This document shows, piece by piece, positions 55,104 through 64,000 of a DNA stretch of 64,000 bases (position 1 is the stretch's first letter; each line of letters begins with the position of its first letter). Origin of the DNA: Pelagibacterales bacterium SAG-MED30 (lineage in GTDB: Bacteria > Pseudomonadota > Alphaproteobacteria > Pelagibacterales > Pelagibacteraceae); assembly GCA_014653775.1 (NCBI GenBank), contig JACWEA010000002.1, forward strand, positions 37,580 to 101,579, written 5' to 3'. The position numbers and the translations under genes were made by a program. The notes under the pieces are model-generated. The model saw nothing but the letters and a program-made list of their open reading frames with translations, searched no databases and was not told where the DNA came from.

Positions 55104-57884
55104 ATGAGCAAAATTAAAAAAACAGATCATTTTTATTTAATTGATGGGTCAGGTTATATTTTTCGTGCATACTATGCTCTCCCACCTTTATCTAGAAAAA
55201 GTGATGGATTACCAACTGGAGCAGTGAGTGGTTTTTGTAGTATGCTTTTTAAACTTTTAGAAGATTCAAAATCTAAGGAAAATTTAAAAAAACCAACACA
55301 TTTTGCAGTTATATTTGATTCTGCCAGAAAAACTTTTAGAAATGAAATTTACAGTGATTATAAAGCTAATAGATCAGAGGCCCCCGATGATCTAGCTCCA
55401 CAATTTGAATATATTAGGAAATCAGTATTAGCATTTAATTTGCCTTCAGTAGATCTTACAAATTATGAGGCAGATGATTTGATAGCTACTTATGTAGATC
55501 AAATACTAAAAAAAGGTGCAAAAGTGACAATAGTTTCATCTGATAAAGATTTAATGCAATTATTTAAAAAAGATGTTCGAATTTATGATCCTATGAAAAA
55601 TAAATTTATTACCGATGAAGACGTATTTAAAAAATTTGGAGTCACTCCTAGTAAAATAATTGACGTGCAATCTTTAGCAGGTGATAGCAGTGACAATGTT
55701 CCTGGAGTTCCAGGAATAGGAGTAAAAACTGCCGCTGAACTTATAAATAAATATGGAACATTAGAAAAATTATTAAAATTTGCTCATGAAATTAAACAAA
55801 ATAAAAGGAGAGAAACTCTATTAGAAAATAAGGATAAAGCATTACTTAGCAAACAGCTAGTAACATTAAAAAAAGACTCACCTGTTGAAAGAGAATTGAC
55901 AGATTTTAAATTGAAAGAAATCGATAAAGATAAACTTTATAAGTTTTTAAGAGAAATGGAGTTTAATCGTTTATTAAGTTCTGCAATTTCAGCATATGGT
56001 GAACCAAATCTTGAAAATTGGAATAAAGAAAAAGTTGAAAAAAATTTTACAATTCAAAAACCAATTAATAATAAGAATTATCATTTAATTATTGATGAAA
56101 ATGAAATAGATAATTGGGTTAAAGAGGCAGAAGAGGTTGGCGAAGTAGCGGTGGATACCGAGACAGATTCCTTAGATCCTCATCAAGCAAATTTAGTTGG
56201 AATTTCTCTAAGTTCAAAAATTGGTAAAGCTTGTTATATACCTATCGGACACAATTCTAAAAAATGTATAAATAAACAAAAAGTTTTAGAAAAATTAAAA
56301 AAAATTTTAGAGGATCCAAGTATTAAAAAAATTGGCCAAAATATTAAGTTTGATTTTATAATTTTGTACAAAAATGGAATAGTTTTAAATTCTTTAGAGG
56401 ACACAATGTTAATGTCTTATGTTTTGGATGCAGGAAAAAATAGACATAATATGGATACTTTGTCTGAGATTCATTTAAATCATAAAACAGTTAGTTTTAA
56501 AGATTTAGTTGGTACAGGTAAAAATCAAATTAATTTTAGCGAAGTAGATATTGAAAAAGCAAAAGATTATGCAGCTGAAGATGCTGATATTACTTTTAGA
56601 TTATATAAAAAATTTTCCAAAAGTCTGAAGTCAGAAAAATTAACAAATATTTACGAAATATTTGAAAAACCTTTAATTAGAATTTTAGCTTTTATGGAAA
56701 TAGAAGGAATTAAAATTGATAGTCATTTTTTAAAAAGATTATCTATAAAATTTGAAAAAAAAATTCAACAAATTCAAAAAGAAATATTCAAAATTTCAAA
56801 AAAAGAATTTAATATTGCTTCACCAAAACAGTTAGGAGAAATAATTTATAATGATTTAAAAATTGCTGGTCTTAAAAAAACAAAAAAAGGGAGTTTTGCA
56901 ACAAGTGCAGCAGTACTAGAAGATTTGGCTTTTAAAGGAAATATATTTCCACAATTAGTATTAGATTGGAGACAAGTTTCTAAATTAAAAAATACTTATT
57001 CTGACTCACTTCCAGAACATTTAAATCCTAATTCAAAAAGAGTTCATACATCATTTTTACTTGCTGCTACTACAACTGGAAGATTAGCTTCAAGCGATCC
57101 TAATTTACAAAATATTCCTATTAAAACTGAAGATGGTAAAGATATTAGAAAAGCTTTCGTTGCTGAAAAAAATAAATTGTTAATTTCAGCTGACTATAAT
57201 CAAATTGAAATGAGAATTTTAGCTGATTTGGCTGATGTTAAAGAATTAAAAAAAGCTTTTAAAAATAATGTAGATATTCATTCTTTGACAGCAAGCCAAA
57301 TTTTTAATGTAGACATAAAAAAAGTAAATAAAGACCAAAGAAGAAAGGCAAAAGCTATAAATTTTGGAATAATTTATGGAATTTCTCAATATGGATTAGC
57401 AAAACAAATAAATGTATCAAACTATGAAGCTGAAGAATTTTTAAATTCTTATTTTGCTAAATTTCCAGAAATAAAAGTTTATATGGATAATACAATTAAG
57501 TTTTGTAGAAAAAGCGGATATGTAAATAATATTTTTGGAAGAAGATCTCACTTTAATGCGATAAATGACAAAAATTACAATGTAAGAAATTTTCAAGAAA
57601 GGGCTGCAATTAATGCTCCAATACAAGGATCTGCATCAGAAATTATGCGATTAGCAATGATTAGACTTGATAAAATATTAAGTGATCAAAAGGATTTAAA
57701 ATCTAAAATGTTATTACAAATTCATGACGAATTAATATTTGAAGTTGAAAAAAATGAAATCAATAAAATGACAAAAATAATTAAAGAGCAAATGGCAAGT
57801 GTAGCTGTTAGCGAATATCATTCATTTTCTATTCCATTGACTGTAGATGTTAATAGTGGGGATAATTGGGGTGAATTACATTAA
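55104..57884 (+). CDS. polA: DNA polymerase I
   Basis: 926 aa; 5'-nuclease domain (YIFRAYYALPPL), VAVDTETDSLDPHQANLVGISL exonuclease motif, SADYNQIEMRILADLA, RRKAKAINFGIIYGISQYGLA, LLQIHDELIFEV. Confidence 0.97.
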   Translation: MSKIKKTDHFYLIDGSGYIFRAYYALPPLSRKSDGLPTGAVSGFCSMLFKLLEDSKSKENLKKPTHFAVIFDSARKTFRNEIYSDYKANRSEAPDDLAPQFEYIRKSVLAFNLPSVDLTNYEADDLIATYVDQILKKGAKVTIVSSDKDLMQLFKKDVRIYDPMKNKFITDEDVFKKFGVTPSKIIDVQSLAGDSSDNVPGVPGIGVKTAAELINKYGTLEKLLKFAHEIKQNKRRETLLENKDKALLSKQLVTLKKDSPVERELTDFKLKEIDKDKLYKFLREMEFNRLLSSAISAYGEPNLENWNKEKVEKNFTIQKPINNKNYHLIIDENEIDNWVKEAEEVGEVAVDTETDSLDPHQANLVGISLSSKIGKACYIPIGHNSKKCINKQKVLEKLKKILEDPSIKKIGQNIKFDFIILYKNGIVLNSLEDTMLMSYVLDAGKNRHNMDTLSEIHLNHKTVSFKDLVGTGKNQINFSEVDIEKAKDYAAEDADITFRLYKKFSKSLKSEKLTNIYEIFEKPLIRILAFMEIEGIKIDSHFLKRLSIKFEKKIQQIQKEIFKISKKEFNIASPKQLGEIIYNDLKIAGLKKTKKGSFATSAAVLEDLAFKGNIFPQLVLDWRQVSKLKNTYSDSLPEHLNPNSKRVHTSFLLAATTTGRLASSDPNLQNIPIKTEDGKDIRKAFVAEKNKLLISADYNQIEMRILADLADVKELKKAFKNNVDIHSLTASQIFNVDIKKVNKDQRRKAKAINFGIIYGISQYGLAKQINVSNYEAEEFLNSYFAKFPEIKVYMDNTIKFCRKSGYVNNIFGRRSHFNAINDKNYNVRNFQERAAINAPIQGSASEIMRLAMIRLDKILSDQKDLKSKMLLQIHDELIFEVEKNEINKMTKIIKEQMASVAVSEYHSFSIPLTVDVNSGDNWGELH

Positions 57885-57928
57885 ATTTAATTATTTGCCC
57901 TAATTAGAACAATTTAGTATTTTTAAAA

Positions 57929-58642
57929 ATGTCCATGCATAAAGAAACTATTGCTCTAATTGATGATGATAGGAATATTCTTACTAGCTTAAGTATTGCT
58001 CTTGAAAAAGAAGGGTTTAAAGTACAAACTTATATTGATGGAGAAAGTGCATTAATTGGATTAATAAGAACTCCACCTGATTTAGCAGTAATAGATATCA
58101 AAATGCCAAAAATGGATGGAGAAGAATTATTAAAAAAACTTAGAAAAAAAACATCTATGCCAATAATATTTTTAACCTCCAAAGATGAGGAAGTTGATGA
58201 GCTGTTAAGTTTAAAATTAGGTGCAGATGATTTTGTAAAAAAATCTGGTGGTTTTTCCATTAAAGTTTTGATTGAAAGAATAAGAGTTCAGCTTAGAAAA
58301 AAAGAAGTAGATATTAACATTGAAGAAAACAAAAGTATTATTGCACATGGAAAATTAAAACTTGATCCTTCTCAATTAGAGTGTGAATGGAATGGAAAAC
58401 AATTACCAGACAAATTAACTACAACAGAGTTTTTATTAGTAAAAGAATTAGCAAAAAGACCTGGGATTATAAAAGAAAGAGCTCAGTTGATGGATATTGC
58501 TTATCGAGAAGATACGGACATTGAAGATAGAACAATTGATAGTCACATAAAAAGAATAAGAAAAAAATTTAAAAAAGTAGATCCTGATTTTTCAGCTATA
58601 GAAACTAGGTATGGAAGTGGATATAGATGGAATATTAGTTAA
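57929..58642 (+). CDS. chvI: ChvI-type response regulator (OmpR family)
   Basis: ALIDDDRNILTSLSIALEKEGF, AVIDIKMPKMDGEELLKKLR, winged-helix IEDRTIDSHIKRIRKKFK; followed by chvG-like kinase. Confidence 0.9.
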   Translation: MSMHKETIALIDDDRNILTSLSIALEKEGFKVQTYIDGESALIGLIRTPPDLAVIDIKMPKMDGEELLKKLRKKTSMPIIFLTSKDEEVDELLSLKLGADDFVKKSGGFSIKVLIERIRVQLRKKEVDINIEENKSIIAHGKLKLDPSQLECEWNGKQLPDKLTTTEFLLVKELAKRPGIIKERAQLMDIAYREDTDIEDRTIDSHIKRIRKKFKKVDPDFSAIETRYGSGYRWNIS

Positions 58643-60183
58643 TGTTTAATTATCTTTTAAAAAATTTATCTATTTTAAAAAAATTTTTATTTATAAATTT
58701 GTTTTTTTTTACAATTATCAGTCTTTTTACTTTTTTGTACCTAAAAAATATTCAACCAAATTTAATTAAAAAGAAATCATCTAATCATATACAAATAATT
58801 AATAATACCATCGAAAATTTGAACATCTTAGATATAAAATTTAATGAAGAAGATATTAGACGTTTTTTATTTTCTACAAGATTTATTTTTCAAAATCTTG
58901 ATAGAGTAATATTTTTTAATAAAAATTTGGAATTAATAGGCGATACCGATACTTTAGATCTTGACCCAAGATCATTTTCTTCAAGATTAGATATTATAGA
59001 GCTTGAGATTTTAAATGATGAAAAAAAAAAAGATGTTATTGAGAAGAGAAATATAGATATAGGAAATAACAATTTAGTATCCTTGAAAGATATCTTATAT
59101 AATTATGCTGGTTCAAAAGATTTTGGAAAACATTACACTTTTACTCAAGAAGAATTTAATAATTTTAAATTAACAACAATAAAAAATGTATTTATTGATG
59201 AGGAAAATATTGGATATATTGCTATTACTGAAAATGCAAATGATGTTAAAGCAGTAATTGATGAAAGAAAAACTTTTATAATTAGAAATGCATTTGCTGT
59301 AGGTATTGTTATTCTAATATTTTCATTTGTTTTAAATAGATATTTTTTAAAACCTATACAAAATTTAGTTAGCTATACAAAACAAATCAAAGATAAAGAC
59401 AATAAAAAAACTGATATTGAAAAGCTTAAAGTTAGAAATGATGAATTAGGACTTCTTTCAAATTCATTAGATGACATGACTTTTGAACTTCAAAAAAGAA
59501 TTTCGAATGCTGAAAATTTTTCAACCGACTTAGTCCATGAAATCAGAAACCCGCTAGCATCACTTAAAAGTGCATCTGAGATTCTTCACGATACAAAAGA
59601 CTCTGATCAAAGATTAAAATTAATAAATATTTTAAGTCATGATGTTCAAAGAATTGAGAGATTAATTACAGATTATTCTCAAATGTTAAAAGATGAAGTG
59701 GCCCTTTCAAAAGAACAATTTAAAAAATTTGACATATTTCCGATTATTCAATCAGTTGTAGATGATTATAATAATCTTTATCAAGTTAAGAGAGGAATTA
59801 ATATTTCTTGTAATAATGATGGTAGTAAAAATTTTGATATAAGCGGCATAGAAAACAGAATAGAACAAATAATTGCTAATTTACTAGATAACGCAATTTC
59901 TTTTAGTGAAGACAATAAAAATATTGAAGTTAAAATTTCAAAAAATACAAATAAGCAAGTTGTGATTAATATTATTGATGAAGGACAAGGTTTTAAGGAA
60001 AAAGACACCTCTAAAATATTTAAAAGATTTTATAGTAATAGACCTGATAAATTTGGGCAACATTCAGGTTTAGGATTAAACATTGTAAAAAATTTAGTCG
60101 AACTTCATAAAGGTTCAATTAATGCTTCAAATAGACATCAAAAAAAAGGTGCTAATATTGAAATTATATTTCCAAATTCATAA
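58642..60183 (+). CDS. chvG: ChvG-type sensor histidine kinase
   Basis: TM-periplasmic-TM-HAMP; FSTDLVHEIRNPLASLKSASEIL H-box; LLDNAISFSEDNKNI; GLGLNIVKNLVELHKGSI. Confidence 0.9.
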   Translation: MFNYLLKNLSILKKFLFINLFFFTIISLFTFLYLKNIQPNLIKKKSSNHIQIINNTIENLNILDIKFNEEDIRRFLFSTRFIFQNLDRVIFFNKNLELIGDTDTLDLDPRSFSSRLDIIELEILNDEKKKDVIEKRNIDIGNNNLVSLKDILYNYAGSKDFGKHYTFTQEEFNNFKLTTIKNVFIDEENIGYIAITENANDVKAVIDERKTFIIRNAFAVGIVILIFSFVLNRYFLKPIQNLVSYTKQIKDKDNKKTDIEKLKVRNDELGLLSNSLDDMTFELQKRISNAENFSTDLVHEIRNPLASLKSASEILHDTKDSDQRLKLINILSHDVQRIERLITDYSQMLKDEVALSKEQFKKFDIFPIIQSVVDDYNNLYQVKRGINISCNNDGSKNFDISGIENRIEQIIANLLDNAISFSEDNKNIEVKISKNTNKQVVINIIDEGQGFKEKDTSKIFKRFYSNRPDKFGQHSGLGLNIVKNLVELHKGSINASNRHQKKGANIEIIFPNS

Positions 60184-60225
60184 ACATTTATTGATTTAAT
60201 TAAATTTTGTAGTAAAAAACTCTCC

Positions 60226-61512
60226 ATGAATGATTTTAAAGTAAGAGATTTACTTCAAGCTGACTTTGGTAGAAAAGAAATTTCTATAGCTGAAAGTGAG
60301 ATGCCTGGTTTAATGGCAATTAGAGAAGAGTATGGAAAAAAAAAACCATTAAAAGATGCAAGAATAATTGGCTGTTTACATATGACAATACAAACAGCAG
60401 TACTGATTGAAACATTAGTTTATTTAGGTGCAGATGTTCGTTGGTCTTCTTGTAATATTTTTTCGACACAAGATCATGCAGCTGCTGCAATAGCTAAAGC
60501 AGGTATACCTATTTATGCATGGAAAGGTGAAACAGAAGAAGAATACGTATGGTGCATAAAACAAACTATTGAGGGAAAAAAAGATTGGAAGCCTAATATG
60601 CTTTTAGATGATGGTGGTGATCTAACTGCTATAATGCATAATGAATATAAAGATTTACTCGAAAATGTTAAAGGGGTCTCGGAAGAAACAACAACTGGAA
60701 TTAAAGCTTTAAATAAGATGGAAAAAGAGAAGACATTATTAATTCCTGCAATCAATGTTAATGACTCAGTCACAAAATCAAAATTTGATAATTTATATGG
60801 ATGTAGAGAAAGTTTAGTAGATGGTATAAGAAGAGCTACAGATGTAATGATGTCAGGAAAAGTTGCTATTGTTGCTGGCTTTGGTGATGTTGGTAAAGGT
60901 AGTGCTGCTTCTTTAAGACAAAGTGGAGCTCGGGTTTTAGTAACAGAAGCAGATCCAATTTGTGCTCTCCAAGCCTCCATGGAAGGGTATGAAGTAGTTT
61001 TAATGGATGAGGCGATTGATAAAGCGGATATAGTTGTAACAGCCACAGGGAATAAAGATATAGTTAACGCAGATCATATGAGAAATATGAAAGATAGGGC
61101 TATACTTTGTAATATAGGTCATTTTGACAATGAAATTCAGGTGGAAGCTTTAAGAAATTACAAATGGAATGAAGTTAAACCTCAGGTTCATGAAATAGAG
61201 TTACCAAGTGGTAAAAGAATAATTCTGTTAGCAGAAGGTAGGCTAGTAAACTTAGGATGTGCAACTGGTCACCCTAGTTTTGTAATGAGTGCTTCATTTA
61301 CAAACCAAGTAATCGCTCAGATAGAACTTTGGAATAATCATAAAAAATATGAAAATAAAGTATATGTTCTTCCAAAATATTTAGATGAGAAAGTTGCTAT
61401 TTTGCATTTAAAAAAAGTTGGAGCAAAATTAACAAAACTATCTAAAGAACAAGCAGATTATATAAGTGTAGATGTAGATGGCCCATTTAAACCAAATGCC
61501 TATCGCTACTAA
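60226..61512 (+). CDS. ahcY: Adenosylhomocysteinase
   Basis: [91 protein letters not shown]. Confidence 0.98.
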   Translation: MNDFKVRDLLQADFGRKEISIAESEMPGLMAIREEYGKKKPLKDARIIGCLHMTIQTAVLIETLVYLGADVRWSSCNIFSTQDHAAAAIAKAGIPIYAWKGETEEEYVWCIKQTIEGKKDWKPNMLLDDGGDLTAIMHNEYKDLLENVKGVSEETTTGIKALNKMEKEKTLLIPAINVNDSVTKSKFDNLYGCRESLVDGIRRATDVMMSGKVAIVAGFGDVGKGSAASLRQSGARVLVTEADPICALQASMEGYEVVLMDEAIDKADIVVTATGNKDIVNADHMRNMKDRAILCNIGHFDNEIQVEALRNYKWNEVKPQVHEIELPSGKRIILLAEGRLVNLGCATGHPSFVMSASFTNQVIAQIELWNNHKKYENKVYVLPKYLDEKVAILHLKKVGAKLTKLSKEQADYISVDVDGPFKPNAYRY

Positions 61513-61942
61513 AGAAAATAAATTAGACATATCCTCAGAAAAAAAGTTAGAAGAAGTTGCTAAACAAGTAAAAAGTAATCTTAAAAATGGAGATATTCTG
61601 TATCTTTATGGAGAAATTGGGGTGGGTAAAACTACTTTTGTAAAATATTTGATCCATGAATTTCAAAAGGTAAATAATGAAAAATTAACTGAAGTTACTA
61701 GTCCAACTTTTAATATAATGAATGAATATAATGTTGGAGAAATTACAATCAAACATTATGATTTATTTAGAATAAAATCTTATCAGGAGATAGAAGATTT
61801 AAATTTGTTTGATAATAGAAAAAAATCTATTTTTTTAATCGAATGGCCTCAAATAATTAAAAAAAATTCAGATTCAATTATAAAATTATCTTTTGAATAC
61901 GATAATAATTATCAAAATAGATATATCAAAATTATAGATTAA
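61496..61942 (+). CDS. tsaE: tRNA threonylcarbamoyladenosine biosynthesis ATPase (ORF track start 61478)
   Basis: [53 protein letters not shown]. Confidence 0.92.
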   Translation: MPIATKENKLDISSEKKLEEVAKQVKSNLKNGDILYLYGEIGVGKTTFVKYLIHEFQKVNNEKLTEVTSPTFNIMNEYNVGEITIKHYDLFRIKSYQEIEDLNLFDNRKKSIFLIEWPQIIKKNSDSIIKLSFEYDNNYQNRYIKIID

Positions 61943-62887
61943 ATGGCATTACATAAGAATTTAAAAAGTATTAAAGGTGATGCATCATTTAGAAAATTTT
62001 TTAGAAAAAAAAAAAATAACAATTCATCAATAATAGTTTATGCAAAAAAAGAGAAAAAAAAAAATCTTCTTATTTATGATGCTATTAATAAAATTTTAAT
62101 TAGAAATAATATTTTAGCACCAAGTCTAATCAATGAAAATTTTTCTAAAAATTTTATAGAAATAGAAGATTTTGGTGATCAAACGATCTATAAATTATTT
62201 AAGCAAAAAAAAATCAATAAGTTTTTAATTTTTAAAAAAATAATTTGTACTCTCAAACAAATACAATTAATAAAAGATAAAAAAATTAAAAATTTCAAGC
62301 ACAAAAAGTATATAATTCCAAACTACAGTAATAAAATATTACTTGATGAGGCAAAACTTTTTTCTGAATGGTATGCTAATAAAAAACTATCTAAAAAAAA
62401 ATTTTTAAATTTTAAAAAAGAATTTAATAAAGTTATTAAAAATTTGGTTAAACAAATTAAATTAAAAAACGATGTCTTTGTTCATAGAGATTTTCATATT
62501 TCAAATTTAATGATAAGTAAAAATAAAATTGGAGTTATTGATACGCAAGATGCTCTAATTGGTAATAAAGCTTATGATTTAGCCTCTTTAATTGATGATG
62601 TAAGGTTTAAAACATCAAAAAAATTTAAAGATAAAGTTTTTACTTTATTTATTAGTAAGAATAAAAAATTAGATATTAAGAAGTTTAAAAATGATTTTAT
62701 AATAATCTCTGTTTTAAGAAATTTAAAAATTATAGGAATATTTACTAGACTGGCATTTAGAGATAATAAAAAAAAATATTTAAGACTTATACCTTATGCT
62801 TGGAGTCTAATTAGATTAAGAACAAATAATAATAAAATATTTAAAGATTTAAATAACTTATTATTTAAATCATTTAATAAAAAATAA
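61943..62887 (+). CDS. amgK: Aminoglycoside phosphotransferase-fold sugar kinase (AmgK-like)
   Basis: DVFVHRDFHISNLMISKNKIGVIDTQDALIGNKAYDLASLIDD kinase motif; between tsaE and murU-like gene. Confidence 0.8.
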   Translation: MALHKNLKSIKGDASFRKFFRKKKNNNSSIIVYAKKEKKKNLLIYDAINKILIRNNILAPSLINENFSKNFIEIEDFGDQTIYKLFKQKKINKFLIFKKIICTLKQIQLIKDKKIKNFKHKKYIIPNYSNKILLDEAKLFSEWYANKKLSKKKFLNFKKEFNKVIKNLVKQIKLKNDVFVHRDFHISNLMISKNKIGVIDTQDALIGNKAYDLASLIDDVRFKTSKKFKDKVFTLFISKNKKLDIKKFKNDFIIISVLRNLKIIGIFTRLAFRDNKKKYLRLIPYAWSLIRLRTNNNKIFKDLNNLLFKSFNKK

Positions 62888-62894
62888 AAATATA

Positions 62895-63584
62895 ATGAAT
62901 ATAAATACTGCATTAATTCTTTGTGCTGGTTTTGGAAAAAGACTAAATCCAATTACTTTAAAAACTCCAAAACCACTTTTGACAATTAAAAATTCTACAT
63001 TGATCGAAAATTGTATCAATTTAAATATTAGTTTAGGTGTTAAGAAAATTTTAATAAATACTTTTTATTTAAGAGAACAATTTAATGATTATTTTAAAAA
63101 AAATAATTATGAAATAGATATTCAGATTATTGATGATGGAGAAAAAATTTTAAATACTGGAGGCGGAATATTAAATATGATTAATAATTCAGATGAAGAA
63201 AATTTTTTAATATTTAATCCAGATACATTATGGGGAAATAGATATATTAAAGAGATAAAATCTATGATTAATTTTTATTTTTCTCAAAAATCAGAAAATA
63301 TGTTGATGTTGGTAAATAAAAATTTAAGTTTTGATAAGGCTTTAAATGGAGATTTTAATTTGGAAAATGATTTAATTAATGATCAAATTAATAAGAAATA
63401 TATTTATACAGGTTGTCAAATAATCAATAGAAACCTCTTTAAAGGTGAAATACAAAATATTTTTTCAATTTACAAAATTTGGAAAAATTTAATTCAATCA
63501 AACAAATTATATGGTTTTGAGAGTAAATTAGATTTTTATCATCTCACAGATTTAGAAATTTTCAAAAAACTAAAAGATTTTTAG
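62895..63584 (+). CDS. murU: Sugar-phosphate nucleotidyltransferase (MurU-like)
   Basis: ALILCAGFGKRLNPITLKTPKPLLTIKNSTLIE; DDGEKILNTGGGILNMI; FLIFNPDTLW. Confidence 0.8.
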   Translation: MNINTALILCAGFGKRLNPITLKTPKPLLTIKNSTLIENCINLNISLGVKKILINTFYLREQFNDYFKKNNYEIDIQIIDDGEKILNTGGGILNMINNSDEENFLIFNPDTLWGNRYIKEIKSMINFYFSQKSENMLMLVNKNLSFDKALNGDFNLENDLINDQINKKYIYTGCQIINRNLFKGEIQNIFSIYKIWKNLIQSNKLYGFESKLDFYHLTDLEIFKKLKDF

Positions 63585-64000
63585 CTTTGTCTTTATCTAG
63601 ATATCTACAACTATTAATTTGAGTATTATTAAATTCTATCAATAGGGGATTGCCTGTTGGTATTTCAAGTTTAGAAATTTGAACTTCATCAAGTTTAAAT
63701 AAATATTTGCATAAAGCTCTAATTGAATTACCATGAGCAGCAATTAATATATTTTCTCTATTTAACTTTTCTTTTATTTCTTTTTCATAATATTTTACTA
63801 CTCTTGAATATGTATCTTTTAAAGACTCTGTATCTGGAATATTTTCATTAGAAACATTTTTATAAATATCGATGTTTGATGGATGAAAAGAACTATTCTT
63901 ATTCAAGGGATCAGGTCTAAGGTCCCATGACCTTCTAAATTTGTATACTTGTTCTTCACCTAATTTTTCACTCATCTCAGTTTTATTTAGACCAGTTAAA
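63562..64000 (-). CDS. gpmA: 2,3-bisphosphoglycerate-dependent phosphoglycerate mutase (N-terminus outside window)
   Basis: LTGLNKTEMSEKLGEEQVYKFRRSWDLRPDPL...ILIAAHGNSIRALCKYLF...EIPTGNPLLIEF; frame stays open to the window edge. Confidence 0.93.
   Translation of the reverse strand, partial: LTGLNKTEMSEKLGEEQVYKFRRSWDLRPDPLNKNSSFHPSNIDIYKNVSNENIPDTESLKDTYSRVVKYYEKEIKEKLNRENILIAAHGNSIRALCKYLFKLDEVQISKLEIPTGNPLLIEFNNTQINSCRYLDKDKAKNLLVF

Noticed and set aside
60184-60225. Possible SAH riboswitch upstream of ahcY
   Set aside because: Only about 42 AT-rich bases separate chvG and ahcY, with no GC-rich SAH-aptamer motifs.
60513-61046. 177-aa minus-strand ORF inside ahcY
   Set aside because: Fully antisense to adenosylhomocysteinase, low-complexity Ser/Leu-rich; coding constraint on ahcY explains it.

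Overview
The window is a gene-dense, very AT-rich chromosomal segment. It is most consistent with a SAR11 / Candidatus Pelagibacter-type alphaproteobacterium, judged from gene content, the DmdA sequence, minimal intergenic spacing and a SAM-II riboswitch. It is mostly core metabolism: trmD-rplS-leuCDB, a DMSP demethylation cluster (dmdC-dmdB-alpha/beta hydrolase-dmdA), asd-sdhCDAB-mmsA-mdh-sucCDAB-lpd, priA, atpHAGDC, a minus-strand block (rppH-ctpA-rsfS-nadD-proA-proB-obg-rpmA-rplU-gloB-metW-metX), hisC-tyrA, lysK-pyrD-rpmB, a polyamine cluster (ODC / deoxyhypusine synthase-like / agmatinase), regA, bioY, polA, chvI-chvG, ahcY, tsaE-amgK-murU and partial gpmA. I found no phage, transposon, CRISPR, rRNA or tRNA. 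The most noteworthy signals are: (1) the uncharacterised alpha/beta hydrolase embedded in the dmd cluster; (2) a SAM-II riboswitch starting almost at the predicted metX transcription start; (3) near-identical 30-bp coding repeats in two ribosomal-operon ORF tails flanking trmD; (4) the polyamine cluster with a DHS-like enzyme and a hairpin over the ODC start codon; (5) a perfect 10-bp inverted repeat upstream of the atp operon; (6) a possible leaderless regA mRNA; (7) a lone FkbM-type methyltransferase between lpd and priA. No clearly novel multigene system is evident; the hydrolase in the dmd cluster is the best candidate for undescribed function.
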